From assembly GCA_959019775.1 (NCBI GenBank), contig CAUEPS010000018.1:1-36572 (forward strand): a stretch of DNA of 36,572 nucleotides, given 5' to 3'. This document shows, in pieces, positions 8,362 through 16,832 of this stretch (its first letter is position 1; the number at the start of each line of letters is the position of its first letter). This stretch comes from an uncultured Collinsella sp. GTDB lineage: Bacteria > Actinomycetota > Coriobacteriia > Coriobacteriales > Coriobacteriaceae. The notes beneath the pieces are model-generated. The model was not told where the DNA came from. It saw nothing but the letters and a program-made list of their open reading frames with translations, and ran no database searches. The position numbers and the translations under genes were made by a program.

Positions 8362-9975
8362 ATGGCCATCATCAACAAGGGTATGTCCAGGCGTTCGTTC
8401 CTCGGCCTCACCGGCAGCGTCGCTGCTGTCGCAGGGCTTGGTCTCACCGGCTGCGGTGGCAGCTCCAACGACGAGGGTTCCGCTTCCGGTTCCACCGATT
8501 CCGCCAACCGTGGCGGCGGCGTGATCACCGCTGGTTCCGCTTACGCTCCGTCCAGCTTCGACCCCGCCAGCACCGGCTCCGCTGTGGGCCTGGGTGCTAA
8601 CTGGCACGTCGTCGAGGGTCTCTACGGCATCGATTACCACGACTACAGCACCTTCAACGAGCTCGCCACCGACGATCCCAAGTCCGTGGACGACACTACC
8701 TTCGAGGTCACCATCCGCAAGGGCGCCAAGTTCTCCGATGGTACCGAGGTCACTGCTGACGACGTTGTCGCTTCCTACACCGTTTGCGCTGCTTCCGCTA
8801 CCTATGCTCCGTTCTTCCAGCCCTTCGAGTCCATCGAGGCCAAGGACGCCAGCACTGTAACGGTCAAGACCAAGGTCCCCAACTTCTCCCTGCTCAAGGA
8901 TCGTCTGGCCATCATCCGTGTTACCCCGGCTACTCAGTCCGAGGAGGATCGCGCCAAGCAGCCGATCGGTTCCGGCCCCTGGATGTACGACTCTATCTCC
9001 GATACCGAGATCACCTTGGTTCCCAACCCCGAGTACAACGGTGAGTATGCTGCCGAGGATAAGAAGATCCAGTACAGCATCCTGACCGACCCCACCGCTC
9101 GCGTTACCGCCCAGCAGGAAGGCTCCACGCTCGTTATGGAGCTCGTCACCGCTGACGCCGTCGACCAGCTCGAGAGCGCTGGCTGCAAGATCGACAACGT
9201 CCAGGGCTTCGGCACCCGCTTCATCATGTTCAACGTCGCCAAGGAGCCTTGGAACAACGTCAAGGTCCGTCAGGCCGTCATGTACGCGCTCGACACCGAG
9301 AAGATGATCACCAACACCTTCGCCGGCCTTGCCACCGCTGCCAGCTGCTACCTGCCCAAGAGCTTCACCAACTATCATGAGGCTTCCACGGTGTACAAGA
9401 CTGACGCCAAGAAGGCCAAGAAGCTCATCGAAGAGTCCGGCATCACCCCGGGTGCCATCACCCTGCGCACCACCGACAACGAGCAGATCAAGGGCATGGC
9501 CGCTCAGGTCAAGAACGACCTCGACGCTCTCGGCTTCGATGTGACCATCCAGACCGATACCTCGCCGGCCACCTACGCTGCCATCGACGGCGGCGAGGCC
9601 TACGATATCCTTCTCGCTCCTGGCGATCCGTCCTGCTTCGGCGCCGACCCCGACCTGCTGCTCAACTGGTGGTATGGCGACAACGTCTGGATGCAGACCC
9701 GTTGCCCGTGGAAGGATTCCGCTGAGTGGGCGAAGCTCCACGGTCTCATGGACGAGGCTCTTGCCGCCGAGGGCGACGAGCAGCAGAAGAAGTGGAACGA
9801 GTGCTTCGACATCATCGCCGACAACGCTGTTCTGTACCCCGTTGTCCACGTCAAGACCGTTTCCGCTTCCTGGGACGATCCGTCCACCGCGCCCAACGGC
9901 GAGGCCCTCGATGGCTTCAAGGGCATCGGCACGACGAGCATGTCCTTCAGGGGCGTCGCGACCGTCAAGGCCTAA
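8362..9975 (+). CDS. ABC transporter substrate-binding lipoprotein (family 5), probable sialic-acid binder
   Basis: 537-residue solute-binding protein of the dipeptide/oligopeptide class (SBP family 5). The N-terminus has a twin-arginine motif S-R-R-S-F-L-G (9-15), a hydrophobic stretch and a lipobox L-T-G-C with Cys31, followed by a Ser/Gly-rich tether: a Tat-type lipoprotein signal. The ATG at 8362 is preferred over an in-frame TTG at 8347 because AGGAG (8352-8356) sits 5 nt before it. Codon use is strongly biased, as in gap and pgk, suggesting high expression. It is followed by permease and ATPase genes and then esterase-nanA-nanK-nanE, so the likely ligand is sialic acid; peptide-type ABC systems for sialic acid (SatABCD of Haemophilus ducreyi and relatives) are known. 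Ligand identity is inferred from context only. Confidence 0.85.
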   Translation: MAIINKGMSRRSFLGLTGSVAAVAGLGLTGCGGSSNDEGSASGSTDSANRGGGVITAGSAYAPSSFDPASTGSAVGLGANWHVVEGLYGIDYHDYSTFNELATDDPKSVDDTTFEVTIRKGAKFSDGTEVTADDVVASYTVCAASATYAPFFQPFESIEAKDASTVTVKTKVPNFSLLKDRLAIIRVTPATQSEEDRAKQPIGSGPWMYDSISDTEITLVPNPEYNGEYAAEDKKIQYSILTDPTARVTAQQEGSTLVMELVTADAVDQLESAGCKIDNVQGFGTRFIMFNVAKEPWNNVKVRQAVMYALDTEKMITNTFAGLATAASCYLPKSFTNYHEASTVYKTDAKKAKKLIEESGITPGAITLRTTDNEQIKGMAAQVKNDLDALGFDVTIQTDTSPATYAAIDGGEAYDILLAPGDPSCFGADPDLLLNWWYGDNVWMQTRCPWKDSAEWAKLHGLMDEALAAEGDEQQKKWNECFDIIADNAVLYPVVHVKTVSASWDDPSTAPNGEALDGFKGIGTTSMSFRGVATVKA

Positions 9976-10035
9976 GACTCGCTTGAGTCATATGTGGGGC
10001 GTCGGTCGTAAGGCAACGTCCTCATAGTTGAAACA

Positions 10036-10069
10036 AAGACCCGGGCGGCCTCGATGTCGCTCGGGTCTT
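10036..10069 (+). other. Intercistronic hairpin between binding protein and permease
   Basis: 12-bp stem with one G-U pair (10036-10047 with 10058-10069) and a 10-nt loop. There is no T-tract after it. A smaller 5-bp hairpin, GACTC/GAGTC, lies at 9976-9989 directly after the stop codon. This arrangement usually lets the binding protein mRNA accumulate above the permease message through 3' stabilisation or partial termination. Confidence 0.65.
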
Positions 10070-10130
10070 GTAATGAGTATCCATACTCATATACCAGTTG
10101 GTCCTACCGACAAAAGAAAGGGGAGAGAAC

Positions 10131-11087
10131 GTGAACAACTTTCTACGTTTGATTGGAAGGCGTCTCGTGGCGCTGCCGATCATGGCATTGGGCGTCACCG
10201 TCCTGGTGTTCTTCCTTATGTCGTTCTCCAAGACCGACCCCGCCTATACGGCGTTGGGTGACGGTGCCTCGCCCGAGGCGGTTGCCGAGTACCATGAGAA
10301 GTATGGTCTGGACGACCCCTGGCCCGTGCGCTACGTGCGCTACATGGGCGATCTGATCCATGGTGACATGGGCACCTATGGTGCTGCTCGCAACTCCGTT
10401 GCCAAGCGCATCTCCACGGCCCTGCCCGTCACGATGCAGCTGACCTTCATCGGTCTTGCCATCGGCGCGGTCGTCTCGTTTTTGCTCGGCGTCATCGCGG
10501 CACTGTATCGCGATAAATGGCCGGACCAAGTGATCCGCGTCTTTTCCATCGCCGGCTTGGCAACCCCGTCGTTCTGGCTTGCCGTTCTGTTGATTCTGCT
10601 GTTCTCTTCCTACCTTAAGGTGCTCCCGGCATCCGGTGCTCTGCCTCACTTCACCACCAACCCGGCTGGCTATCTGGGACGTATGATCATGCCCGCTATC
10701 GCTCTGGCATTCCCGCTGACGGGCCAGATGACTCGTATCGTGCGTACGGCCATGGTTGAGGAGCTCGATAAGGACTATGTCCGTATGGCTCGCGGCGCCG
10801 GCGTTCCCGAGAAGGTCGTCGTCGGCATCAACGTTTTGCGCAACGCGCTGATCACCCCGGTCACCACCCTCGGTCTTAAGATCGGTTACCTTATGGGCGG
10901 CGCCGTCGTCATCGAGGTCATCTTCAACCTCCCCGGCATGGGTACTGCGATTCTGCAGGGCGTTCAGGGCAACGAGGCGAACCTGGTTCAGGGCGTCGTC
11001 ATCGTCGTTGCTCTTGCCTTCATCATCATCAACATCGTGGTTGACATGCTCTACCTGCTCATCAACCCGCGCATCAGGACGGTGTAG
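10131..11087 (+). CDS. Dipeptide-type ABC permease (DppB/SatB-like)
   Basis: 318-residue inner-membrane permease of the DppB/OppB family: an N-terminal membrane helix (L-P-I-M-A-L-G-V-T-V-L-V-F-F), the periplasmic segment with G-L-D-D-P-W-P-V-R-Y, five further membrane segments, and the cytoplasmic EAA loop D-Y-V-R-M-A-R-G-A-G-V-P-E-K-V. It ends in the usual N-P-R-I-R. The start is taken as GTG 10131, which has AAAGGGGAG (10117-10125) 5 nt upstream; an in-frame start at 10098 has no such site. It pairs with the permease half of the next gene to form the channel. The gap to that gene is 3 nt. Confidence 0.9.
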   Translation: MNNFLRLIGRRLVALPIMALGVTVLVFFLMSFSKTDPAYTALGDGASPEAVAEYHEKYGLDDPWPVRYVRYMGDLIHGDMGTYGAARNSVAKRISTALPVTMQLTFIGLAIGAVVSFLLGVIAALYRDKWPDQVIRVFSIAGLATPSFWLAVLLILLFSSYLKVLPASGALPHFTTNPAGYLGRMIMPAIALAFPLTGQMTRIVRTAMVEELDKDYVRMARGAGVPEKVVVGINVLRNALITPVTTLGLKIGYLMGGAVVIEVIFNLPGMGTAILQGVQGNEANLVQGVVIVVALAFIIINIVVDMLYLLINPRIRTV

Positions 11088-11090
11088 ATT

Positions 11091-13106
11091 ATGGTAAAGA
11101 TTCGAGAGAAGCAAACCGAGCAGCTCGAGAAAGCTGCCTCCAAGGGGCTCAAGCTCGGTGGCTGGAAGAAGATGACGCTGTCTTCTAAGATTGCCGCCGT
11201 CGTGCTGGTGCTGGTCGCCCTGACCGCGATTCTGGCGCCCCTTCTTGCCCCCTATAGCCCGGTCGAGATTTTCACTGCTCGCCAGGCTCCCGGCAACGGA
11301 TTTATCTTCGGTACCGACGATAAGGGTCGCGACATTCTGTCGCGTATGCTCTACGGTGGTCGTTACTCGCTGATCATCGGCTTTGGCGCCACTGCCATGG
11401 CTCTGGTCTGCGGTTCTGTCGTGGGCGCCCTCGCGGCGGTTTCGCGCAAGTCCGTTTCCGAGGCGATCATGCGCATCCTGGACATCATCATGTCCATCCC
11501 GGGCATCGCCCTCGCGGCCGTCTTCGTCTCCATCCTGGGCAACTCCGTGCCGTCGATCATCTTCGCCATCGGCTTTATGTACACTCCGCAGATTGCCCGT
11601 ATCGTGCGCGCCAACATCGTGTCCGAGTACGGCGAGGACTATGTCCGCGCGGTCATCGTTTCCGGCGCCAAGGCTCCGTGGATTTTGATCAAGCACGCCC
11701 TGCGCAACTGCATCGCCCCGATTATGGTCTTCACCGTTACTCTGGTCGCCGACGCCATCATCTTCGAGGCATCGCTGACCTTCATCGGCGCTGGTATCCA
11801 GGAGCCCACCGCTACCTGGGGCAACATCCTCGCCGACGCCCGCGGCGGCGTGCTCGCTGGCCGTTGGTGGCAGGCGCTGTTCCCGGGTCTGGCCATCATG
11901 ATCACCTGCCTGGCGCTCAACATCCTCTCCGAGGGCATTACCGACGCCATGGCCGCTGCTCCCTCCGCCGCCCTGGATCCGACCGATTCCTCCAAGCGTC
12001 GCGAGGCCGACCTGCTGGTCTCCGACCCCGTTCGCGCCTACAAGGAGCAGGCTCAGTCCCTGTCCGCCCGTCTTGGCGCCCTGCGCGATGTCGAGCTCAA
12101 GCGTAACGACCGCCATGTGCCCGATGAGTCCGTTGAGCCGATCCTTTCGGTACGCGATTTCTGCATCCAGTTTGAGCACCACGGTGACATCAACGTTGTC
12201 GACCACGTCAACTTTGACGTCCGTCCCGGCCAGACCATGGGCCTGGTCGGTGAGTCCGGCTGCGGTAAGTCCATCACCACGCTGGCCATCATGGGCCTGA
12301 CCGACGATGACGAGCATCTTTCCGGTGAGGTTCTCTGGGAGGGCCGCGATCTGCTCAAGATGAGCAAGAAGGAGTGGTTCGGCCTGCGCGGTACCGATAT
12401 CGCCATGGTCTATCAGGACGCCCTGTCCTCGCTCAACCCCTCCATGCTCATTTCCGCCCAGATGAAGCAGCTCACCAAGCGCGGCGGCACCCGTAGTGCC
12501 GAGGAGCTCCTGGAGCTCGTGGGCCTCGACCCCAAGCGTACGCTCGAGAGCTATCCGCATGAGCTTTCCGGTGGTCAGCGTCAGCGCGTTCTGATCGCTA
12601 TGGCCCTTACCCGCGACCCCAAGCTGGTCATCTGCGACGAGCCCACGACCGCTCTGGACGTAACTGTCCAGAAGCAGGTCATCAAGCTGCTCAACGATCT
12701 TCAGGCCAAGCTCGGCTTTGCTATGATCTTCGTTTCGCACGACTTGGCACTGGTCGCAGAGGTCGCTCATAACATCACGGTTATGTACGCTGGCCAGGTT
12801 ATCGAGCAGGCGCCCACCAAGGAGCTGCTCACCAACCCGATCCACGAGTACACTCGCGGTCTTCTGGGTTCCGTCCTGTCCATCGAGAGCGGTTCGGGCC
12901 GCCTGCACCAGGTGCCCGGCGCCGTTCCGAGCCCGCGCGATTTCCCCAAGGGCGATCGCTTCGCACCTCGCTCGAGCCATCCGCGCATTGGCCTGGACAC
13001 CCGTCCGGTCTTCAAGCGCGTGCCCGGCACCGAGCACTTCTATTCCGAGCTCCCCGATGAGGTGCTCAAGGCAAATGGTTTGACCCCTCACGCGGAGGTG
13101 ATGTAG
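11091..13106 (+). CDS. Permease-ATPase fusion (DppC + DppD halves)
   Basis: 671-residue natural fusion. Residues 1-290 are a DppC-type permease (F-G-T-D-D-K-G-R-D-I-L-S-R at 73-85, EAA loop around 181-207, and F-E-A-S-L-T-F-I-G-A-G at 225-235). Residues 340-671 are an ABC ATPase: Walker A GESGCGKS 387-394, Q-loop 442, signature LSGGQRQR 492-499, Walker B LVICDEP 512-518 and switch His550. A 50-residue hydrophilic linker joins them. Sialic-acid transporters of this class have four proteins instead of five, which would fit such a fusion. The C-terminal oligopeptide-transport motif that normally carries cysteines is altered: where G-C-x-F-x-x-R-C is expected, the sequence is G621-D-R-F-A-P-R-S628, with no Cys. 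The ATG at 11091 is 3 nt after the permease stop. Confidence 0.9.
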   Translation: MVKIREKQTEQLEKAASKGLKLGGWKKMTLSSKIAAVVLVLVALTAILAPLLAPYSPVEIFTARQAPGNGFIFGTDDKGRDILSRMLYGGRYSLIIGFGATAMALVCGSVVGALAAVSRKSVSEAIMRILDIIMSIPGIALAAVFVSILGNSVPSIIFAIGFMYTPQIARIVRANIVSEYGEDYVRAVIVSGAKAPWILIKHALRNCIAPIMVFTVTLVADAIIFEASLTFIGAGIQEPTATWGNILADARGGVLAGRWWQALFPGLAIMITCLALNILSEGITDAMAAAPSAALDPTDSSKRREADLLVSDPVRAYKEQAQSLSARLGALRDVELKRNDRHVPDESVEPILSVRDFCIQFEHHGDINVVDHVNFDVRPGQTMGLVGESGCGKSITTLAIMGLTDDDEHLSGEVLWEGRDLLKMSKKEWFGLRGTDIAMVYQDALSSLNPSMLISAQMKQLTKRGGTRSAEELLELVGLDPKRTLESYPHELSGGQRQRVLIAMALTRDPKLVICDEPTTALDVTVQKQVIKLLNDLQAKLGFAMIFVSHDLALVAEVAHNITVMYAGQVIEQAPTKELLTNPIHEYTRGLLGSVLSIESGSGRLHQVPGAVPSPRDFPKGDRFAPRSSHPRIGLDTRPVFKRVPGTEHFYSELPDEVLKANGLTPHAEVM

Positions 13107-13934
13107 ATGAGCGAGACCGCAGTCAACGGCGTCGAGCCGATCATCTTCCTTGATGACGTCCACGTCACCTTTAGGACCCGTACCGGCTCGATTCTGCACC
13201 CCAACCTGGTTCACGCCGTCCAGGGTGTAACGATTAAGCTCATGCCCGGACAGACCATCGGCATCGTCGGCGAGTCCGGTTGCGGAAAGTCCACCACCGC
13301 CAACGTCATGTGCGGCCTGCAGGCCCCCACGAGCGGCAAGGTCTACTTTAAGGGCAAGGACGTTACCAAGCGTACCGCCGAGGACCGTCGCCACATGGGT
13401 CGCGTCATCTCGGTCGTGTTCCAGAACCCGGCCACGGCGCTCAACCCCCGCATGGTCGTTCGTGAGCAACTGCTCGACCCCATGCGCGTCCACAACCTGG
13501 GTACCGAGGCCGAGCAGGAGAAGCGCGTCAAGGAGCTCTTGGAGCTCACCGGTCTGCCCAGCTCTGCCGCCGAGGTTCTTCCCGGCCAGCTTTCGGGCGG
13601 CCAGCGCCAGCGCGTCGCAATTGCCCGTGCCCTGTCGCTGAACCCCGATGCCATCATCGCCGACGAGCCCACCTCGGCTCTGGACGTTTCGGTCCGCGCG
13701 CAGATTCTGAACCTGTTGACCGACCTTAAAAAGGAGCTCGGCCTGGCCATGGTGTTCATCAGCCATGACATCCAGACGGTCCGCTATATCTCTGACGACA
13801 TCATCGTTATGAATGGCGGCAAGATCGTCGAGCAGGGCGAGGCCAAGCAGGTTTTCCAGCACCCTCAGGACCCCTACACCAAGATGCTGCTCGGCGCTGC
13901 GCCGTCGCTGCTGCATCCCAAGCTCGGCGAGTAG
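13107..13934 (+). CDS. ABC transporter ATPase (DppF-like, short form)
   Basis: 275-residue nucleotide-binding subunit, the partner of the ATPase half of the preceding fusion. Walker A GESGCGKS 55-62, Q106, signature LSGGQRQR 162-169, Walker B IIADEP 183-188 and His220 are all present, so it should be catalytically competent. It ends about 65 residues earlier than the window's other DppF/OppF protein (342 residues). The entire C-terminal oligo-HPY cysteine domain is missing, and the reading frame stops cleanly rather than decaying. The start codon touches the previous stop (zero spacing), so translation is coupled. Together with the preceding gene this suggests a transporter that no longer uses the peptide-system C-terminal domain. 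Confidence 0.9.
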   Translation: MSETAVNGVEPIIFLDDVHVTFRTRTGSILHPNLVHAVQGVTIKLMPGQTIGIVGESGCGKSTTANVMCGLQAPTSGKVYFKGKDVTKRTAEDRRHMGRVISVVFQNPATALNPRMVVREQLLDPMRVHNLGTEAEQEKRVKELLELTGLPSSAAEVLPGQLSGGQRQRVAIARALSLNPDAIIADEPTSALDVSVRAQILNLLTDLKKELGLAMVFISHDIQTVRYISDDIIVMNGGKIVEQGEAKQVFQHPQDPYTKMLLGAAPSLLHPKLGE

Positions 13935-13950
13935 CCTCGCTTTCCCTCCC

Positions 13951-13978
13951 GTGCGCCCGGTTCCCTTACCGGGCGCAC
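13951..13978 (+). other. Strong hairpin between transporter and esterase genes
   Basis: Perfect 11-bp G/C-rich stem, GTGCGCCCGGT (13951-13961) with ACCGGGCGCAC (13968-13978), 6-nt loop. The following bases CTCCGTTACG are not a T-tract, so it is either a weak terminator or an mRNA stability element inside the operon. Confidence 0.6.
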
Positions 13979-14014
13979 CTCCGTTACGATTTCGAAAGGT
14001 TGGGTTCACGAGCC

Positions 14015-14992
14015 ATGCCAAGTGCTCAGGAGCTACAACAGCAATTTGGTGAATATCGAGGCGCTATGCCCCGTCCATCGGATTTCGATTTCTTTTGGAA
14101 GGACCGCATGGCCGAGGCCGACGCCGTCGAGCTCGATTATGCGATTGAGGCGGCTTCGGTTGCGGATTCCGCGACCTGTCGGTTTTTCGACCTCTGGTAT
14201 ACCGGCATGTGTGGTGCACGCCTGCATGCCAAGTACCTTAAACCTGTCTCGGACGAGCACGTGCCATTGGTACTTCAGTTCCATGGATATCCGGGTGCGA
14301 GCCGCAGCTGGTTTGAGCAAGCGTCGTTTGCGGGCATGGGCATGGCGCTCATTGCTCTCGATTGTCCTGGCCAAGGAGGCCCCTCCGAGGACATTGGTGG
14401 ATTTGAGGGCACGACGGTCGCGGGCCATATCGTCGCCGGTATCGACGGCGACCCAGCCAACCTCTACTATGTCCGCCTACATCAGGATATCCGCATTCTG
14501 TGCCGTATCGTTCGCGAGCTCGAGGGCATCGATCTTGCCCGTGTGTTTGTGAACGGCGCGTCGCAGGGCGGCGGTTTGGGCATTGCGACCTGCGCGCTTA
14601 ACAGCGAGCTCATCAATCGCGCCGCCATCCTCTATCCCTTCTTATCGGATTTCCGCCTGGTCTGGGATTTGGATGCCGACGACATTGCCTACGAGGGTCT
14701 GCGCTACTGGTCTCGCTGGTTTGACGAGGACTCGACTCGTATCGAGGAAGCCTATGCCAAGCTGGCGTACTTCGATTCCAAGAACTTTGCCCCCATGGTC
14801 AAATGCCCCGTGCTGTTTGGCACGGGCACAGCCGATATCGTCTGCCCGCCGGCGACGCAGTTTGCGGTCTACAACAACCTGACCTGTGAAAAGCGTCATG
14901 AGTTCTTTGAAGGTTTTGGCCACGAGGAGATTCAGGACTTTGATGATCTGATCATTCCGTTTTTCTGCGAGGGAGGGGAGGCTCATGTCTAA
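14015..14992 (+). CDS. Acetyl-esterase-like alpha/beta hydrolase (AXE1 / cephalosporin-C deacetylase family)
   Basis: 325 residues. The opening R-P-S-D-F-D-F-F-W (20-28) is the family hallmark. The catalytic triad is readable: nucleophile Ser183 in G-A-S-Q-G-G, Asp274 in G-T-A-D, and His303 in G-H-E. The oxyanion-hole motif F-H-G-Y-P-G is at 89-94. No signal peptide is seen, so the enzyme is cytoplasmic. Family members remove O-acetyl groups from sugars. In a nan locus the natural guess is O-deacetylation of imported O-acetyl sialic acid before NanA acts; I recall an annotated acetyl xylan esterase in the pneumococcal nan region, but cannot check it here. Start chosen as ATG 14015. The ribosome-binding site (GAAAGG at 13994-13999) is rather far, and an in-frame TTG at 14000 is too close to it. 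Its 3' end overlaps the next gene by 8 nt. Confidence 0.85.
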   Translation: MPSAQELQQQFGEYRGAMPRPSDFDFFWKDRMAEADAVELDYAIEAASVADSATCRFFDLWYTGMCGARLHAKYLKPVSDEHVPLVLQFHGYPGASRSWFEQASFAGMGMALIALDCPGQGGPSEDIGGFEGTTVAGHIVAGIDGDPANLYYVRLHQDIRILCRIVRELEGIDLARVFVNGASQGGGLGIATCALNSELINRAAILYPFLSDFRLVWDLDADDIAYEGLRYWSRWFDEDSTRIEEAYAKLAYFDSKNFAPMVKCPVLFGTGTADIVCPPATQFAVYNNLTCEKRHEFFEGFGHEEIQDFDDLIIPFFCEGGEAHV

Positions 14993-15836
14993 GTGCGAGA
15001 GCAATATCGATGAGTTGATTGTCCCCGAGCTTGCGGGGATTACTGGGACGGTTTCGTCAAGGCTCGCAGAATATCGGGACTGGCACGGTGATGTCCAAGC
15101 AGATGTTTCTGATTTAGAGACATGCGCTTCGAATCTTGAGATTCAAGGCCTGGCCATTACGGCGATTGACTTTGCTAACCCCTGCGCCCGTTACTCGGAG
15201 GTTTCCTTTGAGCTCGGTGACGATGCGGTCCACGCTCGTTTGATTGAGCCTGTTGGTCGTGCCCGAGTATCTGAGCGCGTGCCGCTGTGCCTGATGTTCC
15301 ACGACGTCGATCGGCCTGTGCGTGGCTGGCATCACATGACGAGATTTGCCGCTATGGGGTATGCCGTGCTTGCACTGGACGATGAGGCGATTGGACTCAG
15401 TGATCTGCGGCAGGGGATTACCTCGCCTGCTTTTGTCAGGCGCGTCCGTTGGGGCTGCGCGTTGGCGAAGGTCGCGCGCAATCTTGATGGCGTGGACCCC
15501 GATCGCATTTTTGCGTGGGGCGAGGGCCTTGGCGGCGGTGTCGCGCTGGCGGTTTCTGCTCTGGACGAGCGGGGCCTTGCCTGCACGGCGGTTGCCAATC
15601 CAATTCCCGTCGGCCTCGAGGCACTGTCGTCTCGGGTGCGCGGATCGGTGCTCATGGGCACATCGCTTATGGATACCGTGAGCGATCCCAAGGGCCAGCT
15701 TGCCGTTTTCAACGGTCTTGAGTGTGACCGGAGGCATATCATTTATGCCAAATACGCTCATGAGCGCATCAATGCGTTCGAAAACGAAGTCGTCGACTTC
15801 TTTAACCAAACGTTCTACCCGTGTTCTTTGGCCTAG
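14985..15836 (+). CDS. Divergent AXE1-family paralogue lacking the catalytic serine
   Basis: 283 residues, aligning along its length with the preceding esterase: L-A-E-Y-R against F-G-E-Y-R, F-H-D-V-D against F-H-G-Y-P, and L-A-V-F-N-G-L-E-C-D-R-R-H against F-A-V-Y-N-N-L-T-C-E-K-R-H. The nucleophile elbow is G-E-G-L-G-G (179-184), so the serine position is Gly181. Asp230 and His259 remain, while the oxyanion-hole glycines (H-G-Y-P-G) are replaced by H-D-V-D-R. The reading frame is intact and starts at ATG 14985 behind a strong GGGAGGGGAGG site inside the upstream gene. It is therefore a maintained pseudo-enzyme by appearance, perhaps a partner of the active copy or a sugar-binding protein. 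No catalytic function should be assumed. Confidence 0.8.
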   Translation: MSKCESNIDELIVPELAGITGTVSSRLAEYRDWHGDVQADVSDLETCASNLEIQGLAITAIDFANPCARYSEVSFELGDDAVHARLIEPVGRARVSERVPLCLMFHDVDRPVRGWHHMTRFAAMGYAVLALDDEAIGLSDLRQGITSPAFVRRVRWGCALAKVARNLDGVDPDRIFAWGEGLGGGVALAVSALDERGLACTAVANPIPVGLEALSSRVRGSVLMGTSLMDTVSDPKGQLAVFNGLECDRRHIIYAKYAHERINAFENEVVDFFNQTFYPCSLA

Positions 15837-15862
15837 ACGGCCTGGACACTGCCAACAAGAGT

Positions 15863-15881
15863 GGGCGGCATAGGGCCGCCC
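15863..15881 (+). other. Hairpin in the nanA leader
   Basis: Perfect 7-bp stem GGGCGGC (15863-15869) with GCCGCCC (15875-15881), 5-nt loop. It ends 11 nt before the AAGGAGA ribosome-binding site of nanA. It could mark an mRNA processing point or a weak attenuator. Confidence 0.45.
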
Positions 15882-15904
15882 GCCAGACAACTAAGGAGAT
15901 TCTT

Positions 15905-16825
15905 GTGGCAACTCAGAAATTCACCGGCGTTATCCCTCCCGTCGTTGTTCCCGATACCGAAGATCACCAGCTCGACGTTGCCTCCTTTGAGCGCAGCATC
16001 AACCGCATGATCGATGCCGGCGTCGATGGCCTGTTCTTCCTGGGCTCCTCGGGCGAGGTCGTCTTCTCCACCGACGAGCGTCGTCGTCAGATCATCGCCG
16101 AGGCTGTGCGCATCGTCGATCACCGCGTTCCCGTTCTGGTCGGCATCATCGACACCGAGACCGAGCGCATGATCGAGCACGGCAAGGTCGCCCAGGAGCT
16201 GGGCGCCGATGCCCTCGTCGCCACCTGCCCGTTCTATGCCCTGCAGGGCATGACCGAGGTCGAGGAGCACTTCCGCATCCTGCACGAGGAACTCGACCTG
16301 CCCATCTTCGCTTACGACATCCCCGTGTGCGTCCACACCAAGCTTCCCTGGAAGCTCCTTGCCAAGCTCGGCGCCGAGGGCGTCCTGGCCGGCGTCAAGG
16401 ATTCCTCGGGCGATGACATCTCGTTCCGCTACCTCATTCAGGAGAATGAGAAGAACGGCCATCCGATGAGCATCCTCACCGGTCACGAGGTTGTTGTCGA
16501 TGGCGCCTACCTCGGTGGCGCCGACGGTTCCGTCCCGGGTCTCGCCAACGTTGAGCCCGAGGGCTACGTGCGCCAGTGGAAGGCCGCTCAGGCCGGTGAC
16601 TGGGCTACCGTCAAGGCCGAGCAGGATCGCCTCAACGAGATCTCCCACATCTGGGATGTCACCTCGGGCGTCCAGGGCTATGCCGGTGGCGTTGGCGCCT
16701 TCAAGACCGCTATGAACCTCATGGGCATCTTCGACAGCCCGACCATGCCGCGCCCGGTGAAGGCCATGACCGGCGAGAACGTCGAGGCGATTAAGAAGGT
16801 CCTCCAGGACAACGGCCTCCTTTAA
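15905..16825 (+). CDS. N-acetylneuraminate lyase (DHDPS/NAL superfamily)
   Basis: 306-residue TIM-barrel class I aldolase. It carries the superfamily G-S-S-G-E motif (47-51), the catalytic Tyr137 in F-A-Y-D-I-P, and the Schiff-base Lys165 in A-G-V-K-D-S-S-G-D. Sequence alone would also allow dihydrodipicolinate synthase or a related keto-acid aldolase. The assignment as sialic-acid lyase (Neu5Ac to ManNAc plus pyruvate) rests on the neighbours nanK and nanE and the transporter upstream. The start is GTG 15905, 5 nt after AAGGAGA (15893-15899); the frame is open further upstream but that part overlaps the previous gene and carries no family sequence. Codon use is strongly biased, pointing to high expression. 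Confidence 0.82.
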   Translation: MATQKFTGVIPPVVVPDTEDHQLDVASFERSINRMIDAGVDGLFFLGSSGEVVFSTDERRRQIIAEAVRIVDHRVPVLVGIIDTETERMIEHGKVAQELGADALVATCPFYALQGMTEVEEHFRILHEELDLPIFAYDIPVCVHTKLPWKLLAKLGAEGVLAGVKDSSGDDISFRYLIQENEKNGHPMSILTGHEVVVDGAYLGGADGSVPGLANVEPEGYVRQWKAAQAGDWATVKAEQDRLNEISHIWDVTSGVQGYAGGVGAFKTAMNLMGIFDSPTMPRPVKAMTGENVEAIKKVLQDNGLL

Positions 16826-16832
16826 AGCTTTC

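Noticed and set aside
8344..9849. 501-codon minus-strand frame over the binding protein
   Set aside because: Same codon-bias shadow; Gly/Val/Leu-rich and without a ribosome-binding site. Similar shadows over gap, pgk, gpmI and oppA were rejected for the same reason.
10143..14021. 1292-codon open frame on the minus strand across the nan transporter genes
   Set aside because: It is the mirror of strongly codon-biased + strand genes. The C- or G-ending codons leave no stops on the other strand. The protein is low-complexity and matches nothing.
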